Shown here: positions 14,604 through 22,064 of the stretch, piece after piece
Layout of the letters: each line of letters begins with the position of its first letter
Position numbering within the stretch: the first letter of the stretch is position 1
The notes under the pieces: generated by a model
The model's database searches: none
Told to the model about the DNA's origin: nothing
What the model saw: only the letters and a program-made list of their open reading frames with translations
Virus record (IMG/VR): IMGVR_UViG_3300042868_002315
Coordinates: 1 to 37,632 of that record
Strand: one strand, 5' to 3'
DNA: 37,632 nucleotides
Origin: a virus
Translations under genes and position numbers: made by a program

Positions 14604-14669
14604 AATATACTGTTAACGAATCTACGTGTCAAACGATTTGTGCAAATTATTTTCTAGGTGTTTACCCTA
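14604..14669 (-). promoter_or_regulatory. Near-consensus sigma70 promoter with upstream dyad
   Basis: Minus strand: TTGACA (14627-14632), exactly 17 bases, TATATT (14604-14609). The spacer contains the CGTTAA box (14613-14618 on plus as TTAACG). Upstream lies TTTGCAC and the dyad TAGG-N7-CCTA (14655-14669), whose outer TAG is also the stop of the acetyltransferase gene. Confidence 0.75.
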
Positions 14670-15209
14670 TAAGACAATTACTGTGTTTTCTTTGGGCAAA
14701 ATTAGACCGAAGTCATTGGTGAAAAGGCTGTTTGTTTGGTATCGATAAATGTTGATCTTGCGCTTGCTGGTCTCTTTCCAAGTGTTCTTGTGGCTGATAC
14801 CGAACCGATCACCGACCTTCACCCAGCCCATCTGTCGCCAGAATGAGTTACTAGAGAGGTCATCCGCACAACCACACGCAAAGTCCTCTATGCCACGCAG
14901 GTTAGCGTGAGAGATACCAGCGCTCAGCAATGCCCGTCCACGCTCGATAAGCCTAGCGTCTGCCTGAATGCAGATCTGATTGACCTTGCTAATCTTGCCG
15001 AACGAGAACATGACGAAGCCAACTAGATCATTATTCTCTACACACACAAACAGCTTGTCGTTACAAGTCGTGCTCCAGCGCTTGCCTGTCTTGATTCCTG
15101 TGATCGCCGCCTCATACGCTGGCTTCGGGATAAAGCCGAGGCACATGCTCTCCTTGTTTGCCAGAGAGACAATGTAGGGGATGTCTTCCAGAATGGCTGA
15201 GCGGATCAT
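14667..15209 (-). CDS. GNAT-family N-acetyltransferase
   Basis: 180 residues with the GNAT plan: IRSAILEDIPYIVSLAN at the start, strands with LVGFVMFSFGKISKVNQI, then the acetyl-CoA loop region ADARLIERGRALLSAG, and SSNSFWRQMGWVKVGD near the C-terminal strand. Substrate cannot be read; phage GNATs can modify host proteins, small molecules or, as Mom of phage Mu does, DNA bases. ATGA overlap with the Ref-like nuclease gene. Confidence 0.75.
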   Translation of the reverse strand: MIRSAILEDIPYIVSLANKESMCLGFIPKPAYEAAITGIKTGKRWSTTCNDKLFVCVENNDLVGFVMFSFGKISKVNQICIQADARLIERGRALLSAGISHANLRGIEDFACGCADDLSSNSFWRQMGWVKVGDRFGISHKNTWKETSKRKINIYRYQTNSLFTNDFGLILPKENTVIVL

Positions 15210-15463
15210 TCCATCAGCCTCTCGATCGTGATATTCAGTGCATCGAGCTCATCCATCTTTTTGATCGCCCACATCCGCTTCTGTCCGTGCCAGCCCATCA
15301 CAGCGCCTTGGTGACATTCCTTGCAGAGCGCCACGACGGTGTACTGACGGTGTTGTTTAATGTGATGAGCGTCAGAGGGTGGAGGTGCGTCACAGATGCT
15401 ACAAGGCAGCTCCTTGACCCGTCCTACATGCTCCCTTTGCTTCGCCGTCAATTTATTGTTCAC
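15206..15463 (-). CDS. Ref-like HNH nuclease (RecA-dependent nuclease family)
   Basis: 85 residues. LPCSICDAPPPSDAHHIKQH followed by VALCKECHQGAVMGWHGQKR gives two CxxC pairs and the HH and H-x-x-G-x-H metal ligands typical of the Ref/NinG-like nuclease fold. P1 Ref cuts DNA at RecA displacement loops, so a role in recombination or DNA processing is plausible. The start is GTG 15463, overlapping the stop of the zinc-finger gene (GTGA). Shorter than P1 Ref, carrying just the nuclease core. Confidence 0.75.
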   Translation of the reverse strand: MNNKLTAKQREHVGRVKELPCSICDAPPPSDAHHIKQHRQYTVVALCKECHQGAVMGWHGQKRMWAIKKMDELDALNITIERLME

Positions 15464-15609
15464 TTGTTGCTCTCATATTTTTTCTGACACCACTCACACA
15501 GCCCACACTTCAGACGGCTGATCTGTCCGCAGGTGTCGCACTCTTCCATCTCTGGCTTCTCTTGCTCAATCTTCTCAACGATCTGCTTAATCAGGTCTGC
15601 GATAATCAT
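15460..15609 (-). CDS. 49-residue zinc-finger microprotein
   Basis: Starts MIIADLIKQIVEKIEQEKPE and ends with ECDTCG, LKCGLCEWCQKKY: five cysteines in CxxC and CxxCxxC spacing, enough for one zinc ribbon. AGGTGAGAG precedes the ATG. It overlaps the 3' end of the upstream gene by 23 bases in another frame and couples to the nuclease by GTGA. Possible nuclease partner; function unknown. Confidence 0.6.
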   Translation of the reverse strand: MIIADLIKQIVEKIEQEKPEMEECDTCGQISRLKCGLCEWCQKKYESNK

Positions 15610-15763
15610 CTCTCACCTCACCGTTAGGGTAATAGAGCTTGCTGCCTATACGAGACGGACAAGCAAGGATGTCCAAGCTGTGTTTGCGAGTAGCGGCTGA
15701 CCTTAGAGTAAACCCAACGTACAGCCGCTCCCATCGATCAATCACTACCTTTTTTTTCTTCAT
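15587..15763 (-). CDS. Basic 58-residue hypothetical protein
   Basis: MKKKKVVIDRWERLYVGFTL then a basic stretch (RSAATRKHSLDI) and SRIGSKLYYPNGEVRDDY. Short strands and a positive N-terminus suggest nucleic-acid contact, though no domain is recognised. Its ATG overlaps the stop of the upstream gene (ATGA) and its end overlaps the zinc-finger gene. Confidence 0.55.
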   Translation of the reverse strand: MKKKKVVIDRWERLYVGFTLRSAATRKHSLDILACPSRIGSKLYYPNGEVRDDYRRPD

Positions 15764-15978
15764 GGCTTATGACGAACCATCGCATCAGCCATAGCCCAAC
15801 AGAGCTGAGCTGCCTGATCAACGCCCATTCCAATTTGGTTCCAGTCGAGTGTCTGCAACGCCGCCACAGCGAAGTCGTGAAGCTCTTTGTCTGGGTTTGT
15901 GCCTAAAACAACAGTCGCCCCTGAGGGCATTGGGAAGTCGTCAATGTTCATTCCAAGTTCAATCTTTTTCGTAGCCAT
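15760..15978 (-). CDS. Hypothetical protein, 72 residues
   Basis: MATKKIELGMNIDDFPMPSG, then ELHDFAVAALQTLDWNQIG and an Ala/Met-rich helix. No domain recognised. I take the second ATG (15978) because AAAGGA lies six bases before it; the first ATG at 15984 would sit on the ribosome site. A consensus promoter lies just upstream. Confidence 0.65.
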   Translation of the reverse strand: MATKKIELGMNIDDFPMPSGATVVLGTNPDKELHDFAVAALQTLDWNQIGMGVDQAAQLCWAMADAMVRHKP

Positions 15979-16007
15979 TTTCATTCCTTTAAGTTGTGTG
16001 TCAGTTA

Positions 16008-16036
16008 ATATTAAATTAACGATATCACATTGTCAA
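16008..16036 (-). promoter_or_regulatory. Near-consensus sigma70 promoter
   Basis: Minus strand: TTGACA (16031-16036), 17 bases, TAATAT (16008-16013), with the CGTTAA box in the spacer (TTAACG on plus at 16016-16021). Downstream is a half copy of the palindrome (CTGACA). It overlaps the 3' end of the gene at 16025-16354 and drives the 15978 gene onward. Confidence 0.75.
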
Positions 16037-16354
16037 CTTTTCTTGTGATCTGTTGTTTGCCTGCTCAGTCCGCCAGACCTCTACCCTAGCCTGCGCAGCG
16101 ATCAAGTCCCATCTGAGCTTCTCCTCGGTCTCCACAGCCTCTCGTAGCCCCGCTAGGAGCGCCGCATAGTCCTCGTGGGCATACGCCTCCCTCTCTTGGG
16201 CTGCAATAACCGACTGACCGCTCTGCTTCATCAGGATCGCCTTCAAAGATTTACGATATTCTTCAATGTAAATGCGCTCTGACTTCGCCTTCGCAAATCG
16301 TCCTGCGTTCTTGATAATGTAGTCAATCGCAGCGTGCGGGTCGTAATCGCTCAA
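16025..16354 (-). CDS. Conserved-type helical phage protein, 109 residues (TTG start)
   Basis: Almost wholly helical: AAIDYIIKNAGRFAKAKSER, EYRKSLKAILMKQS, then REAYAHEDYAALLAGLREAV and EEKLRWDLIAAQARVEVWRT. This is a recurring phage family of unknown function, perhaps a coiled-coil adaptor in replication or recombination. The start is TTG 16354 with GGGAGAG four bases ahead; no ATG fits. It overlaps the upstream small gene by about 30 bases. Confidence 0.75.
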   Translation of the reverse strand: MSDYDPHAAIDYIIKNAGRFAKAKSERIYIEEYRKSLKAILMKQSGQSVIAAQEREAYAHEDYAALLAGLREAVETEEKLRWDLIAAQARVEVWRTEQANNRSQEKLTM

Positions 16355-16499
16355 TTCGCTCTCCCTGTTCTTTAATCATTTCTTCTGCTAAATCGAAACT
16401 CGCCTTGGCAATTGACTTGGCTGATACATCATGCCCAAGTGAAATAATTCCTTGCATCGCCAGCCCTGCGTACAGGGTCAATAGATCTTGATCATTCAT
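16323..16499 (-). CDS. Small phage protein, 58 residues (NDQDLLTLYAGLAMQG type)
   Basis: MNDQDLLTLYAGLAMQGIIS then SAKSIAKASFDLAEEMIKEQ. A common small helical family next to replication/recombination genes in phages; function unknown. Start at ATG 16499 inside the end of the upstream gene (ATGAATGA overlap). Confidence 0.7.
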   Translation of the reverse strand: MNDQDLLTLYAGLAMQGIISLGHDVSAKSIAKASFDLAEEMIKEQGERIERLRPARCD

Positions 16500-16965
16500 T
16501 CTTATTCTCCATTTGTTTAAGTGTGTCAAATAAATATTCTTTAAATGGCATCAGTGCGTGCATCTCACGGTTTATTGTTCGGATGTCCGTCATGTAATCG
16601 TAGTGGTCTGGATAAAACATTTCACGACGACGCATATTGCTTAAAACTTTTTTGCGCAACTCTATTGCTCGATTTGTAATCAGTTCAATTTTTTCTTTGT
16701 AGTTTTTTTTAAACCTGTACACATCATTTTTACTAATGATATGACCTGCTTTGAGGCTTTCACTCAAAATCACCGTGCCATATTCATCATTCTTCAGCAT
16801 TGGGTACAAAAACTTTTGAAATTGGTAATCTTTTAAACGATGAGGATGCCAACTTGAATACTTGCTTTCACGTTGATTTTTTTCAAAAAGTTCGTCAGCC
16901 TTTTTTGATTCTTCCTCAGTCCATCCGTAAAAACTCTCAAAGTCCTTTAGCTCTTCGCTATTCAT
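16492..16965 (-). CDS. AT-rich unknown protein, 157 residues
   Basis: MNSEELKDFESFYGWTEEES begins a Lys/Glu-rich, highly charged helical protein with YRFKKNYKEKIELITNRAIE and MRRREMFYPDHYDY. No domain recognised. Codon use is visibly AT-richer than in flanking genes (many aaa, ttt, att), which suggests a recent arrival, as with the nearby HNH gene. It overlaps the end of the RuvC-like gene by a few bases. Confidence 0.6.
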   Translation of the reverse strand: MNSEELKDFESFYGWTEEESKKADELFEKNQRESKYSSWHPHRLKDYQFQKFLYPMLKNDEYGTVILSESLKAGHIISKNDVYRFKKNYKEKIELITNRAIELRKKVLSNMRRREMFYPDHYDYMTDIRTINREMHALMPFKEYLFDTLKQMENKNE

Positions 16966-17425
16966 GATTGTCCTTCAGCCAAAGCGCCATCAGCAATGCA
17001 TCAGCACGCCCTGTGTCTTTAATTCGTTTTAAGGAGGCTTCAGGGAACATCGATCGTGCAAGCTCTAAGCTCGCTACTTTCTCCGTCCCGATCAGCCCGT
17101 GGTACTTCTTCCACTTCTGTGGTGTAACCAACACAAGCGGATAATGCGTGAGCTCTGCCGTCGCCTCAATCGCCCCCACAGCACGCATAAACTTCGCTGT
17201 ACTGGCGATCCCCTGCTTAGGCATACTGTGGACTGACTCGACCGCAATCATCGCCGTATCGAACGTCGAGACGCACGACTTGAGCAGATACCTGAGGTTA
17301 GTCGCATTGACCCGACCGTCTACGCTAGGGATATCTCCACAGGCGATGAACTCACCGTTGTGATCGATCGCTGCGTATGCGCCAGAGATAGCGCCGGGGT
17401 CAACACCTATGAAAACCAAGATCAT
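16958..17425 (-). CDS. RuvC-like Holliday-junction resolvase
   Basis: 155 residues with an RNase H-fold active site: D9 in IGVDPG, E63 in AVESVHSMP, and D137/D142 in DTGRADALL. VTPQKWKKYHG in between is typical of phage RuvC-like enzymes. It would cut branched DNA during replication and packaging. ATG 17425 lies on the ribosome-site Gs; TTG at 17419 has AAGGGG at a better distance and may be the real start. The start overlaps the upstream HNH gene by 26 bases or less. Confidence 0.85.
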   Translation of the reverse strand: MILVFIGVDPGAISGAYAAIDHNGEFIACGDIPSVDGRVNATNLRYLLKSCVSTFDTAMIAVESVHSMPKQGIASTAKFMRAVGAIEATAELTHYPLVLVTPQKWKKYHGLIGTEKVASLELARSMFPEASLKRIKDTGRADALLMALWLKDNHE

Positions 17426-17918
17426 CCCCTTGTTTGAATTTAGTCATCAATCGGCTTGCATGTTCTTTGGTTATGCCAAATTCTTGCGCAATGTCCATTA
17501 CTTTTTTGCCTGACTCACGAAGGGCAATCATTTCCATTAATTGCGTTAATTTAATTTTATTTTTAGGGTGCATCTCACGAGGAATATTTTTGCACCATTG
17601 TGACCCCAATCTTCCTTTTTGCATTCGATCACGTATATTGTCCATGTTTGTTCCTAAAAACAAATGATCTGGTCGTACACACATTCGGTTATCGCACTTG
17701 TGGCAAACATGAAGACCATCTGGTATTTCACCAAAATGTAAAGACCACGAAAGTCTATGTGCAAGCCATCCTTTTGAGACTTTTCCGCCGATTCGTGTGT
17801 ACCCATAACCTTTATTATTGATGTACCCACCCCATGACCAGCAATCATCGCCCTTGACAACATGGCGATCAAATAATTCTTGCGCTGTACTGATTGACTG
17901 TCCGTTTTTACTTTTCAT
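17400..17918 (-). CDS. HNH homing-type endonuclease
   Basis: 172 residues. The N-terminal half has CWSWGGYINNKGYGYTRIGG, LAHRLSWSLHFGEIPDGLHV, CHKCDNRMCVRPDHLFLGT and NMDNIRDRMQKGR, the standard order of HNH_3-type homing nucleases. The C-terminal ~60 residues look like a helix-turn-helix (KVMDIAQEFGITKEHASRLM) for target binding. It stands free directly upstream of the RuvC-like gene and is AT-richer than its neighbours, as expected of a mobile gene that invades conserved loci. Confidence 0.85.
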   Translation of the reverse strand: MKSKNGQSISTAQELFDRHVVKGDDCWSWGGYINNKGYGYTRIGGKVSKGWLAHRLSWSLHFGEIPDGLHVCHKCDNRMCVRPDHLFLGTNMDNIRDRMQKGRLGSQWCKNIPREMHPKNKIKLTQLMEMIALRESGKKVMDIAQEFGITKEHASRLMTKFKQGDDLGFHRC

Positions 17919-18154
17919 TTGTTTCTCTCGTCAAAGAGACTGTTGATTGACACGACACACTCAAACACATTACTCATTACCGTTGATGGGTGTTCAGGTG
18001 GGTTGTAATAGCATGGGACTCGAACTCGCTCATCTTTCCATCCTTTTTTTTTGGCATAAATAGAATATCCCATATGAGGATCTCTGCCTCTCTCTAGCCT
18101 TGCAAGGGCATCAGGATCAATCCAACCAACAATTTTTTGTTTGTCGTAAATCAT
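17915..18154 (-). CDS. Hypothetical protein, 79 residues
   Basis: MIYDKQKIVGWIDPDALARL then GYSIYAKKKGWKDERVRVPC and a short C-terminus. 'VGWIDPDALARL' and a cationic middle recall small phage proteins found beside replication genes, role unknown. ATGA overlap links it to its upstream neighbour. It lies between the HNH gene and older-looking small genes. Confidence 0.65.
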   Translation of the reverse strand: MIYDKQKIVGWIDPDALARLERGRDPHMGYSIYAKKKGWKDERVRVPCYYNPPEHPSTVMSNVFECVVSINSLFDERNK

Positions 18155-18426
18155 TTCTTGAGCCTATCTCTGATGTTCTCTGCGCACTTCTCTAACGCCA
18201 TCACAAGACTCAAGGGTGAGTCTGGGATCTCCGCCCACTCCTTGGCGAGCCCCATCGCAATCTTGGCGCACTCCTCTCGCTCGATCGAAATCGCTGTCTT
18301 TGTGGTTTCAATCGCAATCTGCATGATCTGTGCCTTAGCAACTGCGAGCTGCTCGTCGAACTCTTTCTGTGTGTATACCTGCATCCCGCCACGAGCGAGG
18401 AATGACTTCTGAAAATCTGACATCAT
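18151..18426 (-). CDS. Helical phage protein, 91 residues
   Basis: MMSDFQKSFLARGGMQVYTQ leads to a long helix with TAISIEREECAKIAMGLAKE. The 'EREECAKIA' block is the same kind as in the 12628-12909 protein. A TTG start at 18438 is possible, but ATG 18426 has GGAG seven bases before it. Function unknown. Confidence 0.65.
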   Translation of the reverse strand: MMSDFQKSFLARGGMQVYTQKEFDEQLAVAKAQIMQIAIETTKTAISIEREECAKIAMGLAKEWAEIPDSPLSLVMALEKCAENIRDRLKK

Positions 18427-18623
18427 ATTAATCTCCAATCGTTGTGTTTACCTCGGTTACCTCTGAACCATTGCCTTCTTACATCCTCTTCCAGCCTCTT
18501 GTCTTTATGCCTCTTCTCCCAGTCATTCAGAAACTTCAGGGCTTCCTTCCTGTTCTTGATCCGCCACCGAATCACATACCTCACAAGGCACTGGTGGCGG
18601 TACTCATCCGACCACGTATCCAT
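18423..18623 (-). CDS. Small basic protein, 66 residues (DVRRQW type)
   Basis: MDTWSDEYRHQCLVRYVIRW then LKFLNDWEKRHKDKRLEEDV and RRQWFRGNRG. Very basic and Trp-rich. I recall this 'WSDEYRHQCEVR ... DVRRQW' arrangement from a small phage family usually next to primase/helicase, without known function. Stop and start overlap its neighbours directly. Confidence 0.7.
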   Translation of the reverse strand: MDTWSDEYRHQCLVRYVIRWRIKNRKEALKFLNDWEKRHKDKRLEEDVRRQWFRGNRGKHNDWRLI

Positions 18624-19423
18624 CAGAACCCCTTGAGGGCTTGGACGGATTTGAAAAGACCGACACGCAACTGATAGTCGTTGTAATCCTCACCGACCGT
18701 ATCGCTGATCCAGTACTTCAGCCCCGTCTCCTTGGCTACTCTTTCACCTGTCAAGGACTCGTCGTTATCCGCCACCACAAGCCCCGCAGGATTCTTCGCC
18801 AAGCGCTTGAGGTTACCCGCAGAAAAGCACACAACAACACTCCTGCGCATCTTACCTGTGGTGATCGCCCTCATGATTGACAATCCAGTGGCGTAACCCT
18901 CGCAGTAAATAGGCTCCCCGGAGCCCATTACGAAGCATGCGTCATTTGTTGCCTGACCCTTGAGGAACTTCTTGCCACCGTCGCCATCGATCAACTGAGT
19001 CCCAACAAGCACCTTGCCGACACGCATCGGAACGACCAGAACCTGATTCCAGACATTACCCTTAAGCTCCTCAAACCCCTTGCGCTTCAGATACGGGTGC
19101 GTAGCAAGCTCGCACTCATCGAGGATACGCTGAGCCTTGTCTGCCGCCTTGCGACGCTCCTGAGCCCGTCTACGGTCTTCCTCAGACACTCTCTGCAAGA
19201 TAGCCTTGTGATCGACCTCAATCTCGCTTGGTCTCTCTGGCTTCCATATACTCACTTCAATCTGCGTGGCGTGGTTCTGCACGAATCCTACGTCGCCCAT
19301 GTACTTATATGCGCCGTTCCTCGATCTGGGGTGGTCAGTTGTAGGCGTCCTGACCCAGCGACCTACGTCGATGTCGTTGACGATCAGCCCATGCGCACGA
19401 ACAAATTCTATGAATTCCATCAT
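18623..19423 (-). CDS. Toprim-domain DNA primase
   Basis: 266 residues. The N-terminus (RWVRTPTTDHPRSRNGAYKY) replaces the usual CHC2 zinc finger. The Toprim core has YCEGYATGLSI near 171, with its catalytic Glu, and VVADNDE near 216, with the DxD-type metal ligands. Such proteins make RNA primers for lagging-strand synthesis. It couples by overlap to the helicase gene upstream, so the pair likely forms the primase-helicase unit of the phage replisome. No polymerase is present in the window. Confidence 0.85.
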   Translation of the reverse strand: MMEFIEFVRAHGLIVNDIDVGRWVRTPTTDHPRSRNGAYKYMGDVGFVQNHATQIEVSIWKPERPSEIEVDHKAILQRVSEEDRRRAQERRKAADKAQRILDECELATHPYLKRKGFEELKGNVWNQVLVVPMRVGKVLVGTQLIDGDGGKKFLKGQATNDACFVMGSGEPIYCEGYATGLSIMRAITTGKMRRSVVVCFSAGNLKRLAKNPAGLVVADNDESLTGERVAKETGLKYWISDTVGEDYNDYQLRVGLFKSVQALKGF

Positions 19424-20895
19424 CGTGCCTTTGATGCAGCGATTGCACGGGACTTCAGCCAGTTCAGGGTTTTGAGCGAGACAGGTCTCTGCACCTTCTC
19501 AAGCGAGCGAGGGAACACGCCGAACTTCTCCTTGTACTTCCACGCAGCCCAGCCCTCCTTGTAGCCACGAGCATCAGACATAAATAACAACTCAGAGTAA
19601 AACTCCTGCTTGTCGTCCTTGGTAACTGACTTGCCTTCAAGCTCCACCAGCTCACCGGGCTGATCCTGCACCGCATTGCGTCTCTGTCTCACAAACCCAC
19701 AGTGCGAGCATATGTCGCTATTTCCCCACAGACCGCCACAACGAGGGCATTTAGCTGCCTCCTTCTCCTTTAGTGTCGGCTCTTTCTGGGGCTTCTCACG
19801 ACCATCGTCGAGCTCGCTTGCACCGTTCTCGTATATCTCATCCCAGTCATCCCTGAACCTCAAGAAATTACCTGAGTGATCGAGCCACAGACCAAACTCC
19901 TTGGACGGATGACTGCGCATCACACGCCCCATCTGTTGAACGTGAGAGGAGAGCGATTTAGAAAACGGACGGGCTGAGATGCCGATCTGTACGTCAGGAA
20001 CGTCAAAGCCTTTGGTCAGAATATCGACAGCGATCAAGCCATGAATGCCTGTGTCAGGCTTGGCGAAGTCCTCAAAGACCTCCTTTTTGTATTCGTCTGT
20101 ATCCATGTAGCTGATCGGTACGAAGTTGTAGCCTGCCTCGTTGAACTTAGATGCCAGATCTGCACCATGAGCAACGGACGCCGCAAATACGATTGTCTTG
20201 CGTGGACGACCGTATATCTCGTGAGTCTTTTTGATCCACTCGTTGACTACGTCTCCAGTGATCTTAATTCCTCTTTCTGTGGTCTCAGCGTCCGACCACT
20301 CACCCGCAATCTTCTTGGCTCCTGTCATGTCGATCTCACGAGCGAGAAAAACACGCAAAGGCACGAGCATCTTAGTATCTACCAAATACTTTGTGGTCAC
20401 TGTGTTGACAACGTGCGAGAAGATATTGCCCAAACCCTTAGTGAAGGGAGTAGCCGAAAGACCAATCACCTTAATGCTGGGATGCATGTCGATGAACTTC
20501 TTTGTTGCTTTACGTGTCTGGTGCGCCTCGTCGATGATGAGCAGATCGAGACCGGGGAAGCTCTTGCGCTTCTCCAGCGTCTGCGCCGAGCACACCTGAA
20601 TCCGCTCATGCGGACGGTATCTCCAGTGGCTCGCCTGCAACACGCCATGCTCAATACCGTAGCTATCAAGACGGGTCGATGTCTGGTTACAGAGAACGAT
20701 ACGATCCATGATCATCGCTGATCTGCGACCCATGCGCCGTGAGAACTCCATCAGCGCAATAGCAATCTCCGTCTTGCCAGCACCCGTAGGCGCATACAAG
20801 AGCTGCGATCTATGTCCTTGTTTAATTCCCTCTCTCAATTTGTCCAGCCCGTCTACCTGATAATCTCTTAATCTCTCATCGATGTTAAATGTCAT
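19420..20895 (-). CDS. Superfamily 2 DEAH helicase
   Basis: 491 residues. Walker A PTGAGKT at 36-42, DEAH near 118-121, SAT near 146, the second RecA lobe with KTIVFAASVAHG and motif VI QQMGRVMR near 318. A four-Cys zinc ribbon follows (CPRCGGLWG...CSHCG, ~382-402). The C-terminus YKEGWAAWKYKEKFGVFP is a helical tail found in related phage helicases. Likely unwinds DNA or replication forks, in partnership with the primase just downstream. Fits the phage 'DEAD/DEAH with zinc ribbon' family, length normal. Confidence 0.9.
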   Translation of the reverse strand: MTFNIDERLRDYQVDGLDKLREGIKQGHRSQLLYAPTGAGKTEIAIALMEFSRRMGRRSAMIMDRIVLCNQTSTRLDSYGIEHGVLQASHWRYRPHERIQVCSAQTLEKRKSFPGLDLLIIDEAHQTRKATKKFIDMHPSIKVIGLSATPFTKGLGNIFSHVVNTVTTKYLVDTKMLVPLRVFLAREIDMTGAKKIAGEWSDAETTERGIKITGDVVNEWIKKTHEIYGRPRKTIVFAASVAHGADLASKFNEAGYNFVPISYMDTDEYKKEVFEDFAKPDTGIHGLIAVDILTKGFDVPDVQIGISARPFSKSLSSHVQQMGRVMRSHPSKEFGLWLDHSGNFLRFRDDWDEIYENGASELDDGREKPQKEPTLKEKEAAKCPRCGGLWGNSDICSHCGFVRQRRNAVQDQPGELVELEGKSVTKDDKQEFYSELLFMSDARGYKEGWAAWKYKEKFGVFPRSLEKVQRPVSLKTLNWLKSRAIAASKAR

Positions 20896-21749
20896 TTTTC
20901 AATTTCCTTCATCTTCTTTTGATAGTAGGAGCACTGTTTCTTCAGCTCTTTAATTTCCACTTGCAAGGTGTTACGCATAGATTTAAGCCCATCATTCTCA
21001 ATCTTGAGGTGCTTGATCTCCTCAGCCTGACGCTCCATGATCTCTTGGGCGCTCTCCATGCCTTCCTCTAGCACGCCCAAGGCAGCGGCTCGTGACACCT
21101 TCTCCAGCTCTTCATTCAAGACAGAGATGGTCTCTCGTAGGTCGTCTGATGGATCGTAGTCAGGCACGACTTCTTTCGGTACAGTCTTTTTCACAGGCTT
21201 TGTAAGCGCAGCTACCTGCTTGTCCTTGTCCAGCTTAGCAATCTCGGATGCCTTGACAATGCCAATCTCGCCAGACTGCACAGCCTCAATCACCTCTGTG
21301 ACGGCATCAGATATGACTTGCTTTGCACGTTTAATAGTTGCTTTTGATGTCTTTGATAAATCTGACAACTCTTCATTAGACTTAGTAGGTGGCTCCTGAA
21401 GAGCCCCCTTGTTTTTCATACCACTTCTACGCCATGCATTCACCGTCACAATTGCCAGAGCACGTTGGCTTGCTGACAAACTACGGCGGCTCACGTTCTG
21501 TGCAATTACAAACAGGACTGGATTAATCTCCTCTGACAGATCGATCGCAGGACACTCTATATCTAGCTCTACTGAGGCTCTGTATCTGTGCCAGCCATCG
21601 ATGATCTTGTCTTCAAACAGTACGATCGGGTTCTGTATTCCAATCTCTCTCACGCTGTCAAGCAGCTCGCTGTACTCCTCACGGCTCATATCAGGGAAGG
21701 CTGCGCTCAAAGGATGGCGATCAATCTTATATTCTAATTCTTGTCTCAT
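20892..21749 (-). CDS. ParB/sulfiredoxin-like protein with C-terminal coiled coil
   Basis: 285 residues from ATG 21749, which has AAAGGAAC before it; the longer frame to 21809 overlaps the regulator gene but lacks a ribosome site. Residues 1-100 are the ParB-like domain (NPIVLFEDKIIDGWHRYRAS, with DGWHR at 51-55; NVSRRSLSASQRALAIVTV). A helical HTH-like stretch follows and residues ~210-285 form a coiled coil. Phage ParB-like proteins can be nucleases, CTP-binding clamps or transcription factors. It is the second gene of the leftward early operon and contains the second copy of the ALQEPP palindrome. Confidence 0.8.
   Translation of the reverse strand: MRQELEYKIDRHPLSAAFPDMSREEYSELLDSVREIGIQNPIVLFEDKIIDGWHRYRASVELDIECPAIDLSEEINPVLFVIAQNVSRRSLSASQRALAIVTVNAWRRSGMKNKGALQEPPTKSNEELSDLSKTSKATIKRAKQVISDAVTEVIEAVQSGEIGIVKASEIAKLDKDKQVAALTKPVKKTVPKEVVPDYDPSDDLRETISVLNEELEKVSRAAALGVLEEGMESAQEIMERQAEEIKHLKIENDGLKSMRNTLQVEIKELKKQCSYYQKKMKEIEK
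21391..21405. repeat. 15-base hairpin palindrome, copy 2 (in ParB-like gene)
   Basis: GGCTCCTGAAGAGCC, identical to 8439-8453 in terL and read in the same frame (ALQEPP). Confidence 0.75.
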
Positions 21750-21805
21750 AGTGTTCCTTTTGTTAACTATCGGTGTTTCGTAGGTTATCACATAAATATT
21801 CATAA

Positions 21806-22006
21806 TCATTCGAAGATGTCCGGTCGCAGGACTTTACGCTTGACTTTCCCTTTCGTCAATCGCTCAATCATCGAACACATAACTGGGCTGGGAGACGCAT
21901 GTCCATTGGATATAAGCGATAACCATGTACGGGAAACCCCTAGATAGATAGCCATCCTAGATATAGCCCCACGGGGCTGTGTAGAGAAGTATTCTTGCAG
22001 TGTCAT
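21806..22006 (-). CDS. YdaS/Cro-like helix-turn-helix regulator
   Basis: 66 residues. MTLQEYFSTQPRGAISRMAI and LGVSRTWLSLISNGHASPSP make the HTH, and the end LTKGKVKRKVLRPDIFE carries the 'LRPDxF' tail typical of the YdaS/Cro family. GGAG lies at a good distance from the ATG. It is the first gene of leftward transcription and sits beside the symmetric promoter pair, so it is the prime candidate to bind there as a Cro-type repressor. No CI-like partner or integrase was found, so a lysogeny switch is not shown. Confidence 0.85.
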   Translation of the reverse strand: MTLQEYFSTQPRGAISRMAIYLGVSRTWLSLISNGHASPSPVMCSMIERLTKGKVKRKVLRPDIFE

Positions 22007-22034
22007 ATCGACTCCATTAATTATTTCAAAGTTA

Positions 22035-22064
22035 ATTGTACTTTTTTATTAACGCATGTACAAT
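22035..22064. promoter_or_regulatory. Symmetric face-to-face promoter pair
   Basis: ATTGTAC (22035-22041) and GTACAAT (22058-22064) are perfect inverted repeats. On plus this gives TTGTAC-N17-TACAAT driving the gene at 22098. On minus the same bases give TTGTAC-N17-TACAAT driving the YdaS-like gene. Each -35 is therefore the other strand's -10. CGTTAA boxes lie inside (TTAACG at 22049-22054) and to the right (22072-22077), themselves an inverted pair (ATTAACG/CGTTAAT). Confidence 0.75.

Noticed and set aside
21749-22006. Lysis-lysogeny switch (cI/cro) claim
   Set aside because: Only a YdaS/Cro-like protein is present; no CI-like repressor, integrase or attachment site seen in the window.
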